Program-made: the position numbers and the translations under genes | Notes under the pieces: model-generated | Databases searched by the model: none | Seen by the model: only the letters and a program-made list of their open reading frames with translations | What the model was told of the DNA's origin: nothing | Shown: positions 32,476-41,197 of the stretch, in pieces | Layout: each line of letters opens with the position of its first letter | How positions within the stretch are numbered: the first letter of the stretch is position 1 | Assembly: GCA_038237435.1 (NCBI GenBank) | Contig: JBBRYT010000003.1 | Coordinates: 248,001 to 312,000, forward strand | Direction: 5' to 3' | DNA from: JACCTI01 sp038237435 | Lineage (GTDB): Bacteria > Verrucomicrobiota > Verrucomicrobiia > Chthoniobacterales > UBA10450 | DNA: 64,000 nucleotides

Positions 32476-33437
32476 GTTCGCGCTGGAAGAAGATTCGTCA
32501 TCGCGCGGAATTGTTTCTGGTCAAGGCGGCCAGCACGCTGTTTCCGCGACTACCGCGTCCGCTCGGTCGCTGGTTCGGCAGTGTCATCGGATTAGTCGTT
32601 AGCCAACTTGACCGCGAAGGCCGGCAGGTGGCCTCGAGTAATCTTGTCTGCGCTTTCGGCGATGAGCTCTCGCCACGAGAGCGTCGACGACTCGTTAGGC
32701 ACTCCTATCAACATTTTTCGCGCGCGGCGGCCGATCTCTATTGGAGCCCGCGCCTAACGAGTGAAAATCTGCAGACCGTTTTCGATTTAGAGGATCTGGC
32801 GCGAGTGGGAAAAAAATACGGAAAGCGCGGTTTGATTTTCGCCTGTCTGCATTATGGCGGTTTCGAACTGATCTCGCTCGCGCTCGGTTTGAGTGGCTTC
32901 GAATGCACGGTCGTGACGCAGGCTTTCAAGAACCCGCTGCTCACCGGGCCGATTAACAAACTGCGTGAGACTGGCGGATACCAAACTGTGCGACGCGAAG
33001 GCGCGTTACTTCGGCTCTACAAATCCCTGGTCGCCGGACGCAACGTCGCGTTTGCCGTCGATCTGCGTGTTTCGCCGCGCTTTCCGAGCGTGCCGATTAC
33101 TTCATTTGGCATGCAAACTTCCGTCACGCTGTCACACGCCTGGCTGCATCAGCGCACGCAAGCGCCGATCATCCCGACCCATTGTGAGCCGTTGCCGCAC
33201 GGTCGTTACCGTCTTGTGCTGCATCCAGCGCTGAAAATTTCACCTGACGACACTGAGAAGGAAATCGCGCAAGCTTGCTGGGATGCGTTTGAACCAGTCG
33301 TTAGGCAAAAACCTGCGCCTTGGCTCTGGATGTATAAACACTGGCGCTACCTTCCGCAAAATCCGGGGCGCGCGTATCCCGACTACGCGAAGGAATCCGC
33401 CCATTTCAATCGCCTCCTCGCCGGTGCGCAGCGTTGA
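32472..33437 (+). CDS. LpxL/HtrB-type lipid A acyltransferase (copy 2)
   Basis: 321 residues. Same family as its upstream neighbour, with the HX4E motif in LHYGGFELIS and the same ending (KPAPWLWMYKHWRYLP). Tandem duplication and divergence would give LpxL- and LpxM-like enzymes adding two different chains. Exact 10-bp words at 32691 (RLVRHS) and 32752 (RLTSEN), 61 bp apart, and a variant at 33297 at the same place as 32293 in copy 1. The conserved position shows that word predates the duplication or was kept after it. Confidence 0.92.
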   Translation: MSSRWKKIRHRAELFLVKAASTLFPRLPRPLGRWFGSVIGLVVSQLDREGRQVASSNLVCAFGDELSPRERRRLVRHSYQHFSRAAADLYWSPRLTSENLQTVFDLEDLARVGKKYGKRGLIFACLHYGGFELISLALGLSGFECTVVTQAFKNPLLTGPINKLRETGGYQTVRREGALLRLYKSLVAGRNVAFAVDLRVSPRFPSVPITSFGMQTSVTLSHAWLHQRTQAPIIPTHCEPLPHGRYRLVLHPALKISPDDTEKEIAQACWDAFEPVVRQKPAPWLWMYKHWRYLPQNPGRAYPDYAKESAHFNRLLAGAQR

Positions 33438-33473
33438 CAAGATGCCGCGCCTGCGCTCCTTCCATTCCTAACT

Positions 33474-34142
33474 ATGCGATTTCTTTCCCGAATCTCTTTG
33501 CTTTTGGCCGCAGGCGGCGCGCTTTGCCTAACGAGTTGCGAAACCGGCTCGATGGTATCCGGCGGCGGCAATTATCACGTCGTCGCGCATCGGCCGCACA
33601 ATCCTAGTGCCGTCCGCGTGAAAGTTTCGCTCTCGAAACAGAATGTTTACGTAATGGAAGGAGATCGTTGTTTGATGGCGGTAGCGACGACGGTCGGCAT
33701 TTCGGAGAAGCCCACGCCGCGCGGCAGCTTCACCATTTACCGCAAGGAAGAACACAAACGCTCCGGCTCCTACGGCTTTCGTGTCCAAGGTGATCGCGTT
33801 ATTCCCGCGACTGCGGGCGCAAATATTCCCGGGCGTTACGTCGGTTACCCGATGGGTTACTGGTGTGAATTCGCGCCGGCCTACGGTTTTCATCAGGGCT
33901 ACGTCCATCTGCGTCCGCGCAGTCACGGCTGTTTGCGTTTGAAAGGCGAGGCGGCGGCGAAATTCTATGCGCTCGTTCATAGCGGCACGCCGGTAAGTAT
34001 CGGCGAGACCCAACCTGAAGATGCAACCTACGGCCCTAAAGTTCAGCGCATCGATGATTCGCATACGCCCGACCCGCCCGGACGCGTCTCCATTTCCGAT
34101 GCCGCCTTCCAGCGTCCCTCGGGACCGCTCCTGGAGGATTAG
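33474..34142 (+). CDS. Lipoprotein L,D-transpeptidase (YkuD family)
   Basis: 222 residues. Lipoprotein signal with lipobox LTSC (Cys22), then a YkuD domain with PTPRGSFTIY and the catalytic motif VHLRPRSHGCLRL (Cys152). It would cross-link peptidoglycan or modify it from an outer-membrane anchor. The lipobox itself is encoded by an exact copy of the 10-bp word (33526), so that word lies in a functionally constrained site. ATG start; followed 30 bp later by ispH. Confidence 0.9.
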   Translation: MRFLSRISLLLAAGGALCLTSCETGSMVSGGGNYHVVAHRPHNPSAVRVKVSLSKQNVYVMEGDRCLMAVATTVGISEKPTPRGSFTIYRKEEHKRSGSYGFRVQGDRVIPATAGANIPGRYVGYPMGYWCEFAPAYGFHQGYVHLRPRSHGCLRLKGEAAAKFYALVHSGTPVSIGETQPEDATYGPKVQRIDDSHTPDPPGRVSISDAAFQRPSGPLLED

Positions 34143-34172
34143 CTAAAGCCGGGCATTGCCCGATAGTTCAAC

Positions 34173-35411
34173 GTGAGCACGAATCTGATCTCCAGCGGCA
34201 CGACGGCGCGCGAGAAAGTGAACCTGCGCACCCCGGAAGTGATGACGGCCGTGCAGGAGCAGGTCGAGGCGCATTATCGCAGCGACATCGTCGATAAGAT
34301 CCGACGCAATGGTGGCATCCTCTCGTTAGGCGATGTCACGGTGCGGTTGGCCAAGCAATTTGGTTTTTGTTACGGGGTGGAACGCGCGATCGATCTGGCT
34401 TACGCCGCCGGAAAAGTTTTCAAAGATCGTCGCCTCTACATTCTGGGAGAAATCATTCACAACCCGGAAGTGAACGAGCAAATCCGTTCGTTAGGCATCA
34501 AGAATTTGATGGGTAAAAACAAGGAAGCCGACATCGCGGATCTGGAGCCAAACGATGTCGTGATCGTCCCCGCCTTCGGCACCGAAGTTTCGACCTTGCA
34601 GCAAATCAAAGAGCGCGGTTGCCAGATTGTCGATACGACCTGCGGCGACGTCATGAGTGTTTGGAAACGCGTGCGGAAATACGCCAGCGAATCGGCTACT
34701 TCCATCATTCACGGCAAAGCCGAACACGAAGAGACGAAAGCGACCAGCTCGCGCGCGCTCGGCGATGGCAAAGGTCATTATCTCGTCGTACTGACGCTCG
34801 CGGAAACGGATTACGTTTGTAATTACATCCGGCACGGCGGCAATAAGCAGGAGTTTCTCGAAAAATTCCGCAACGCCTACTCGGCCGGTTTCGATCCCGA
34901 CATTCATCTCCGCACTATTGGTGTGGCCAATCAGACCACGATGCTGCGTGGTGAAACCGAAGAAGTGCAGCGTCGAATTCGACAGGCCATCAGCGATCGC
35001 GACGGTGCGGAACTCGGCGCGAAAAATTTTCGGTTCTTCGACACCATCTGTGGCGCGACGCAGGAACGTCAGGATGCGTTGCGTGAATTGCTCGATGTGA
35101 AAATGGATTTGCTGCTCGTGGTCGGCGGCTACAACAGCTCGAACACGTCGCATCTCGCCGAGATGGGCGAAGAAAAATTACCTACCTATTTTGTCCGCAA
35201 TGCGTCGCGGCTACTTTCCAAAGACGAAATTCTCCACTACGACCTGCATCAAAAAGAGGAAGTGATCGCAAGAAATTGGCTGCCCGATGGCCGAATCGTC
35301 ATCGGCATCACCGCGGGTGCATCGTGTCCGAACAATCTCATCGAAGAATCGCTCATTCGTCTTTTCGAGTTGCGCGGGGTTAAGCGCGAGCAACTGGAAG
35401 CTGCTGCCTAA
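34173..35411 (+). CDS. ispH: 4-hydroxy-3-methylbut-2-enyl diphosphate reductase IspH (long form)
   Basis: 412 residues from GTG, against about 310 in E. coli. This matches the longer cyanobacterial/plant-like form with an N-terminal extension and internal insert. The three 4Fe-4S cysteines are present: Cys66 (FGFCYGVERA), Cys157 (DTTCGDV) and Cys385 (GASCPNN). It performs the last step of the MEP isoprenoid pathway. The 10-bp word at 34322 encodes ILSLGD and a variant at 34487 encodes RSLG; the TAA stop comes from a variant at 35406. It overlaps the convergent esterase by 32 bp. Confidence 0.96.
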   Translation: MSTNLISSGTTAREKVNLRTPEVMTAVQEQVEAHYRSDIVDKIRRNGGILSLGDVTVRLAKQFGFCYGVERAIDLAYAAGKVFKDRRLYILGEIIHNPEVNEQIRSLGIKNLMGKNKEADIADLEPNDVVIVPAFGTEVSTLQQIKERGCQIVDTTCGDVMSVWKRVRKYASESATSIIHGKAEHEETKATSSRALGDGKGHYLVVLTLAETDYVCNYIRHGGNKQEFLEKFRNAYSAGFDPDIHLRTIGVANQTTMLRGETEEVQRRIRQAISDRDGAELGAKNFRFFDTICGATQERQDALRELLDVKMDLLLVVGGYNSSNTSHLAEMGEEKLPTYFVRNASRLLSKDEILHYDLHQKEEVIARNWLPDGRIVIGITAGASCPNNLIEESLIRLFELRGVKREQLEAAA

Positions 35412-36315
35412 CGAATGCTGCCGCGCGTGCGAGCGACTCGTACGCTTCTGGAACAAACGGCGTTAGCATTTGCCATCCGTGCGGCAGGCGCGGCGAAATA
35501 TTCAGTTCCACGACATTTCCTGCTTCGCGCCAGCGTTCTGCCAGCTGCACAGCCTCATCGGAAAGAAGTTCGGTGTCGCTGACCTCGATCAGCAGTGGCG
35601 GAAGATTTCTCAGATCTGCGAAAAGCGGCGAAACGAGCGGCGAGCGCGGCTCCGCTCCTTGGAGATATGCCGCGGAATAAGCGGGGAAACTTTCCGCATA
35701 AAACATGTCGCACAGATTTTCACGTTGCCGCATTTCTTCTTCGCGCTCTCCCGTGAGATCGACCCACGGAGAAAACGTTAGGATTGACGAAGGCAGCGGG
35801 AGCCCGGCATCCCGTGCATGGATGGCAAGTGCGATGACCAGGCCGCCACCCGCGGAATCGCCTGCCAGAACGAAAGGTGTTTTAGTTCTCGCCGCCTCCG
35901 CGCTGACCAATCCGTAGGCGGCGATGGCGTCTTCTACCGCCGCGGGAAAAGGATGTTCGGGCGCGAGCCGATATTCGGGCACATAAGTTTGCGCGGCGAG
36001 CAGACGCGTGAGCGTAATCGTGATGGGCCGCTGCGTTTGCGGAGAACAGCAAACATATCCGCCACCATGTAAGAAAAGCAGCGTCGTCTGTGCATGTTCC
36101 TGCGCGCGGATGAGTTCGCATGGCACCGCGCAGTTCGTCTGTTGAATTTTCACTCCACCGAAAAGCGACCAGAGCTTGAACAGCACTGCCGGCGTTCCCA
36201 AATTGCGCCGCGACTGCACCGCGAGCGCCTCCGCCGAATCCGGTGGATGTCGTTTGGTAAAAATTCGCACGAGCACGCCGCCGACTCGCCCGCGCAGAGT
36301 GCATCGATTCCGCAC
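35380..36315 (-). CDS. Alpha/beta hydrolase, HSL-type esterase
   Basis: 311 residues from GTG; the true start may be a few codons inward. The oxyanion motif FLHGGGYV and nucleophile elbow LAGDSAGGG identify the hormone-sensitive-lipase family of small-ester hydrolases, with Asp in EVSDTELLSDEA and His in RLPHGWQ completing the triad. Cytoplasmic, no signal peptide. Substrate probably short-chain esters, unproven. Divergent from the ATP-grasp gene with an 87-bp gap. Confidence 0.9.
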   Translation of the reverse strand: MRNRCTLRGRVGGVLVRIFTKRHPPDSAEALAVQSRRNLGTPAVLFKLWSLFGGVKIQQTNCAVPCELIRAQEHAQTTLLFLHGGGYVCCSPQTQRPITITLTRLLAAQTYVPEYRLAPEHPFPAAVEDAIAAYGLVSAEAARTKTPFVLAGDSAGGGLVIALAIHARDAGLPLPSSILTFSPWVDLTGEREEEMRQRENLCDMFYAESFPAYSAAYLQGAEPRSPLVSPLFADLRNLPPLLIEVSDTELLSDEAVQLAERWREAGNVVELNISPRLPHGWQMLTPFVPEAYESLARAAAFVRQQLPVARA

Positions 36316-36402
36316 TCACCACTCTAATCCGTTTTCCAATCGGCGAGAATTTTCCTCGCTCGCAAAATATTCCGCGAAGAGACTGCTCCGCTTCTCACCC
36401 TC

Positions 36403-37950
36403 ATGAGCATCGATCCATCACTCGCCGGTCTTTCCGGTCGAACGGCCGAGCAGGCCGCGGCGGAATTTGACGCGCTGCAAACGAAACTGGTTCCACTGTG
36501 GCGTTCGATTGAATCATTCAATCAGGACGAGCAGACCATCGTGGTCATCCCTTCCATGAGCATCGACATGAGCGCGAGCGGCGCGGAAGTGCAGGCCTAC
36601 GAGGAGCGGTTCCTTTTCTTGTTGTTGCTGCTCGCGCAACCGCGCGCACGGATGATCTACGTTACGTCGCAGGCGATCCATCCCAGCGTGATCGAATATT
36701 ATCTCGACCTGTTGCCCGCCGTGATTCCGAGTCACGCGCGTCAGCGACTCACGCTCCTCGCCCCGTTCGATGGTTCGGCGCGTCCACTCAGTTTGAAACT
36801 GCTCGAGCGTCCGCGCCTGCTCGAGCAAGTCCGCGCGCTCATTCCCGACAAGGACCGTGCACACCTCGTTTGTTACAACACGACATTTCTCGAACGAAAT
36901 CTTGCTTTGCGCCTCGGCATTCCACTCTACGGGGCCGATCCGAAATTTTTCCATTTCGGAACGAAGACCGGTTGTCGGCAGCTCTTTGCCCGCGCGGGTG
37001 TCAGTCATCCGCTCGGCGTGGAAAATTTACAGAGCATCGAGGAAGTGACGGCTGCGTTAACGAAAATGTATGTGCAGCGACCGACCATGCGTCAGGCGGT
37101 GGTGAAGTTAAACGAAGGCGTTTCTGGTGAAGGCAACGCGCTGGTCGAGCTGACGAATCTAAATTCGCCTAACGAGCAGTCGATCGCCGAACGGATTCGC
37201 GCGATGCGTTTCGAACTGGCGACGATAAAGTTCGATGATTACGCGGAGAAATTTCGACTGCGCGGCGGCATCGTGGAGGAGCGAGTCGGAGTGGGCGCGC
37301 AGGAAGTGCGGAGTCCGAGCGTGCAATTGCGTGTTACGCCTCTCGGGAAAGTAGAAATGCTCTCGACGCACGATCAAATGCTCGGCGGTCCGAGCGGGCA
37401 AAGTTACCTGGGCTGCATCTTTCCCGCCGATCCCGCCTATGCGATCGCCATCAGTCATGAAGCAGAAAAAGTGGGCGCGTTGCTCGCCGAGGCCGGCGTT
37501 ATCGGTCGTTTCGCGATCGATTTTGTCGTCACGCGCGCGAATGAATCGGCGCCGTGGGAAATCTATGCGATCGAAGTGAACCTGCGCAAAGGCGGCACGA
37601 CCCATCCATTTCTGACGCTGCAATTTCTCACCGGCGGAACTTACGATTGGAAGAGCGGCATCTTCACCGCGCCGAATGGTCAGAAGAAATTTTTGGTGGC
37701 GAGCGATCACGTGCATTCGCCGAAATATCGTGGTTTCACGCCTAACGACTTGTTCGATCTGGTCGTTAGGCGCGGTTTGCATTTCGGACAAGTCCGGCAA
37801 ACCGGCGTCGTGTTTCACATGCTCAGCGCCCTCGGAACGACCGGTCTGCTCGGCTTGACCGCGGTCGGTAATTCCACGGACGAAGCGCAGAAGATTTTCG
37901 AGGAAGCGAAACGCGTCCTCGACGAAGAAGCGGCGCTCGATCAGTTCTAA
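36403..37950 (+). CDS. PGM1-like ATP-grasp ligase
   Basis: 515 residues, no signal peptide. The middle and C-terminal parts look like an ATP-grasp ligase: VVKLNEGVSGEGNALVEL as the lysine-containing nucleotide loop, FAIDFVVTRANESAPWEIYAIEVNLRKGGTTHP as the metal-binding Asp/Glu-Asn end. The closest family I recognise is the pheganomycin PGM1-type peptide ligases, which join a carboxylate to an amine. No biosynthetic partners are adjacent (esterase on one side, Ku on the other), so the substrate is open. The exact 10-bp word at 37167 (SPNEQ) and two variants at 37740 and 37762 lie in-frame. Confidence 0.75.
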   Translation: MSIDPSLAGLSGRTAEQAAAEFDALQTKLVPLWRSIESFNQDEQTIVVIPSMSIDMSASGAEVQAYEERFLFLLLLLAQPRARMIYVTSQAIHPSVIEYYLDLLPAVIPSHARQRLTLLAPFDGSARPLSLKLLERPRLLEQVRALIPDKDRAHLVCYNTTFLERNLALRLGIPLYGADPKFFHFGTKTGCRQLFARAGVSHPLGVENLQSIEEVTAALTKMYVQRPTMRQAVVKLNEGVSGEGNALVELTNLNSPNEQSIAERIRAMRFELATIKFDDYAEKFRLRGGIVEERVGVGAQEVRSPSVQLRVTPLGKVEMLSTHDQMLGGPSGQSYLGCIFPADPAYAIAISHEAEKVGALLAEAGVIGRFAIDFVVTRANESAPWEIYAIEVNLRKGGTTHPFLTLQFLTGGTYDWKSGIFTAPNGQKKFLVASDHVHSPKYRGFTPNDLFDLVVRRGLHFGQVRQTGVVFHMLSALGTTGLLGLTAVGNSTDEAQKIFEEAKRVLDEEAALDQF

Positions 37951-37988
37951 GTCGCGACCAAAAGCGGCGGGAAAAGCGAACGTTGGTT

Positions 37989-38834
37989 ATGCGTGCAATC
38001 TGGAAGGGCAGTATCAGTTTTGGTCTGGTTAATATTCCGATCGCTCTGTATCCCGCGACGCGGAAAGAGGATCTGAAGTTTCGCTTGCTGCGCGCGACCG
38101 ATCACAGCCCAGTAAATTATAAACGTGTCGCGGAGAAGGATGGCAAAGAAGTGCCCTGGGGCGAAATCGTCAAAGGCTACGAGTACGAAAAGGGAAAATT
38201 TGTCGTGCTGGGCGAGAAAGATTTTCAGCGCGTCGACCTCGAAGCGACCCAGACGGTCGACATCCAGGATTTCGTGGATGTCGAGGAGATCGACCCGATG
38301 TATTTCTACAAGCCCTATTACCTCGAGCCGCAGAAAGGTGGCGACAAAGCCTACGTCTTGTTGCGCGAAGCGTTGACGAAGGAAAAGAAAGTCGGCATCG
38401 CAAAAGTGGTGATCAAGACGCGTCAATACCTGGCGGGCGTGGAACCATTGAAGGACGCGCTCGTGCTCGAGTTGATGCATTTTGCCGAAGAGCTGGCTGA
38501 TCCCGAGACGCTCAAGGTTCCAAAAAAACTCGAGCCGGGAAAACGCGAGATGGATATGGCGAAGGCGCTCGTGGAAAGCATGAGCGCGAAATGGGATCCG
38601 GAGAAATATAAGGACGATTACCGCGAGGCGCTGCTGGAAGTGATCGAGGAGAAAGTCGAGTTCGGCGGGAAAGAAATTGATTCGAAACCGAAGAAAGCGC
38701 CGGCTGCGACAAAGATGATCGATTTGGTTGCCGTCCTGCAACAGAGCCTGCAACAATCACACGGCATAAAAAAGAAAACCGGGAAAGCGAAGGGCAAGCA
38801 CGAGGCGAAGACTCATCACAAAAAAGCGGCGTAA
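37989..38834 (+). CDS. ku: Non-homologous end-joining protein Ku
   Basis: 281 residues from ATG 37989 (a TTG two codons earlier is in frame). The start (MRAIWKGSISFGLVNIPIALYPAT) is the classic bacterial Ku N-terminus, followed by the DNA-encircling core and a Lys-rich tail that would bind DNA or LigD. Ku binds double-strand ends. No LigD or other NHEJ ligase is in the window, so the partner must lie elsewhere. The downstream permease starts 9 bp later. Confidence 0.96.
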   Translation: MRAIWKGSISFGLVNIPIALYPATRKEDLKFRLLRATDHSPVNYKRVAEKDGKEVPWGEIVKGYEYEKGKFVVLGEKDFQRVDLEATQTVDIQDFVDVEEIDPMYFYKPYYLEPQKGGDKAYVLLREALTKEKKVGIAKVVIKTRQYLAGVEPLKDALVLELMHFAEELADPETLKVPKKLEPGKREMDMAKALVESMSAKWDPEKYKDDYREALLEVIEEKVEFGGKEIDSKPKKAPAATKMIDLVAVLQQSLQQSHGIKKKTGKAKGKHEAKTHHKKAA

Positions 38835-38843
38835 CACTTTCCG

Positions 38844-40184
38844 ATGACGCGGCGCACGTCCGTCGCCGGCGCTCACGGCATCTCGTTGCTCACGGCCACC
38901 TGCATCGTCATCGCGAACATGGTGGGCACCGGGATTTTCACCAGTCTCGGTTTTCAGGTCGGCGATTTGCCGAGCGGCTCTGCCATTATCGCCCTTTGGA
39001 TTATCGGGGGCATTTGCGCGATGTGTGGGGCGCTTTGTTATGCGGAACTCGGAGCGGCCTTACCGCGCTCCGGCGGTGAATACAATTTCCTGCGCGAAAT
39101 TTACCATCCGTCGCTTGGTTTTCTGGCGGGATGGGTTTCGGGCACGGTCGGCTTTTCCGCGCCGGTCGCGATCGCGGCCATGCCCTTCGGCACCTACTTG
39201 TCCGAAATAATTCCAGGAACGAATCCGCTTTTCTGGGGACTCGCCGTGGTCTGGATTACGACTTTGATTTTACTGCTCGATGTCCGGCTCGGCAGCGTTT
39301 TTCAGAGCGGGTCGACCTTGCTCAAAGTCGGACTCATTGTGGTGATTATCGTCGCCGGATTTTGTGTTATCGGCACGCAGGCAGTTTCATTTTTTCCGGT
39401 GAAAGGCGATGGCAGGTTAATCGTGAGCACGCCCTTCGCAGTGAGTCTCTTTTGGGTGATGTATGCCTACTCGGGATGGAACGCCTCCACTTATATCACG
39501 AGTGAAATTCGAAATCCGTCGCGGAATATTCCGCTCTCCGTAGGATTAGGAACATTGCTCGTCACTCTGCTTTACGTCGGCTTGAACGTGGTCTTCCTGC
39601 GCACGACACCGATGGCGGAAATCGTCGGCAAACAGCAAGTCGCGCTCATCGCCGGCGCGCACATTTTTGGTTCGGCCGGCGGGAAAATCGTCACCTTGTT
39701 CATTTGTCTCGGTTTGATTTCGACCGTCAGCGCGATGATGTGGATCGGACCGCGCGTGACTGTAGCGATGGGAGAAGACTTGCACGTCTTGAGTCGCTTC
39801 GCGCGGCGAAATAAGCGCGGCATTCCCGTGAATGCAATCCTGACGCAATTCGTCATTGTTAATGTGATGTTGCTCAGCGCCACCTTCCAATCGGTCGTCA
39901 ACTACGTACAGTTTAGCCTTACCCTTTGTTCGGCATTAACGGTCCTTGGCGTTTTTGTTCTCCGTTGGCGACGACCTAGCTTGCCGCGACCTTTCAAGGT
40001 TTGGGGTTATCCGATTACACCACTCATTTTTCTCGCGATCAGTTGCTGGATGCTGGCGAACTTACTTCTCAATCCTTCTACACGCAGTCCTTCGCTGCTT
40101 GGTTTGTTAACGACACTCCTGGGCCTCATTATTTATTTTCTCTCGCCAAAGACCGCGGTCGCCGAAAGCTCCATTACTCAATGA
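38844..40184 (+). CDS. APC-family amino acid permease (second)
   Basis: 446 residues with about twelve membrane spans. Helix 1 holds VIANMVGTGIFTSLGFQVGD, the APC substrate site, and later YAYSGWNASTYITSEIRNPSRNIP is typical of the LAT/YhdG-like amino acid exchangers. Its TGA overlaps the ATG of the next gene (ATGA), so the transporter and the two secreted paralogues downstream form a coupled run. Only distantly similar to the permease at 26.8 kb. Contains no exact copy of the 10-bp word. Confidence 0.9.
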   Translation: MTRRTSVAGAHGISLLTATCIVIANMVGTGIFTSLGFQVGDLPSGSAIIALWIIGGICAMCGALCYAELGAALPRSGGEYNFLREIYHPSLGFLAGWVSGTVGFSAPVAIAAMPFGTYLSEIIPGTNPLFWGLAVVWITTLILLLDVRLGSVFQSGSTLLKVGLIVVIIVAGFCVIGTQAVSFFPVKGDGRLIVSTPFAVSLFWVMYAYSGWNASTYITSEIRNPSRNIPLSVGLGTLLVTLLYVGLNVVFLRTTPMAEIVGKQQVALIAGAHIFGSAGGKIVTLFICLGLISTVSAMMWIGPRVTVAMGEDLHVLSRFARRNKRGIPVNAILTQFVIVNVMLLSATFQSVVNYVQFSLTLCSALTVLGVFVLRWRRPSLPRPFKVWGYPITPLIFLAISCWMLANLLLNPSTRSPSLLGLLTTLLGLIIYFLSPKTAVAESSITQ

Positions 40185-41197
40185 AAGTGCGTTCGCTTTG
40201 TTTTTTTCTTGTTACGGTCGCGTCGGCCGTGGCGCAAAGAGCGCCCACGCTGGATGAGACAGCCCTCTTCCTAGCCGGTTTACCGGTGGAAGGTCCGTTA
40301 CAGGCACTAAGCCAAACTGAAGGATGGGCCAGCCACGCTGATGCCATGCAAACAGCGTGGGAAAAGAAGGAGCATTTCCAGTTAGGTCCTATCCGCGCCT
40401 GGATGACTGCTAATGCCGCCACTTATTACAGGGACAAGTCGACCATGTATTACATGTTTAGCGGTCCGGATTTTCTTTACGCGCAAACCTTCTTTCCGAA
40501 TGCCAGGACCTACATTCTCGCTGGCTTGGAGCCTATTGGGCAAGTTCCGGACATGACCCGAATTCCGCAGGAGGCTCTCGCCAATCAGCTAAGTGCTTTG
40601 CGTGCCTCGATGGCCACAATCCTGCAGACACATTACTTCATAACTAAAGACATGCGGACTGACCTTGGGCGCTCGGAGTTAGGCGGGACCTTACCTATCT
40701 TATATGTCTTTCTCGCCCGGACAGGCTGTGTCGTGCTTGATACCAGCTACATCGATAGCCCGGCGCCTGGCGTTAAGATTAACTTCAACCACGCCGGCCG
40801 GCTTCAGACCTTGTATTACTTCAAGACCGACCTATCCGCAGGTAATAGCAATTTTCTCCGCTGGTGCGCAAAACAAGGACAAGGCCTCAGTCTACTCAAA
40901 GCCGCTTCCTACCTCATGCACGGCGAAGGCTTTAGCGGAGTGCGTAATTTTTTGTTAGCGAACAGCAAGGTAATCGTGCAGGACGATTCGGGTATTCCTT
41001 TGCGCGCGTTTCCCAAAGGCTGGACGGTTAGCTGCTATGGACGCTACGTGCCGCATAAGGAAATGTTCGATAAGTATTTTCAGCCGGATTTGAATACCCT
41101 CTATCAACAAGACCCGCCGCCAGCGCCTCTGGGTTTCGCTTTTGGTTATCATTGGCAAATTGACCGTGGCATTCTCATGTTAGCTACCTGCGGTTGA
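40181..41197 (+). CDS. Secreted protein of unknown family, tandem paralogue A
   Basis: 338 residues from ATG 40181, overlapping the permease stop. Signal peptide at 1-18 (ending AVA). I do not recognise the family. Shared with the next gene are STMYYMFSGPDFLYAQTFFP, LAGLEPIGQVPD, GGTLPILYVFLARTGC, KAASYLMHGEGFSGVRNFLL, VQDDSGIP and a C-terminal GFAFGYHW. One conserved Cys sits after ARTG. The base composition and codon choice are more AT-tolerant than the neighbours (TTA, CTA and ATA used). No catalytic motif can be named. Confidence 0.8.
   Translation: MKVRSLCFFLVTVASAVAQRAPTLDETALFLAGLPVEGPLQALSQTEGWASHADAMQTAWEKKEHFQLGPIRAWMTANAATYYRDKSTMYYMFSGPDFLYAQTFFPNARTYILAGLEPIGQVPDMTRIPQEALANQLSALRASMATILQTHYFITKDMRTDLGRSELGGTLPILYVFLARTGCVVLDTSYIDSPAPGVKINFNHAGRLQTLYYFKTDLSAGNSNFLRWCAKQGQGLSLLKAASYLMHGEGFSGVRNFLLANSKVIVQDDSGIPLRAFPKGWTVSCYGRYVPHKEMFDKYFQPDLNTLYQQDPPPAPLGFAFGYHWQIDRGILMLATCG

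Noticed and set aside
37947..38756. 269-codon minus-strand frame opposite Ku
   Set aside because: Shadow of Ku, which has clear family motifs on the other strand.
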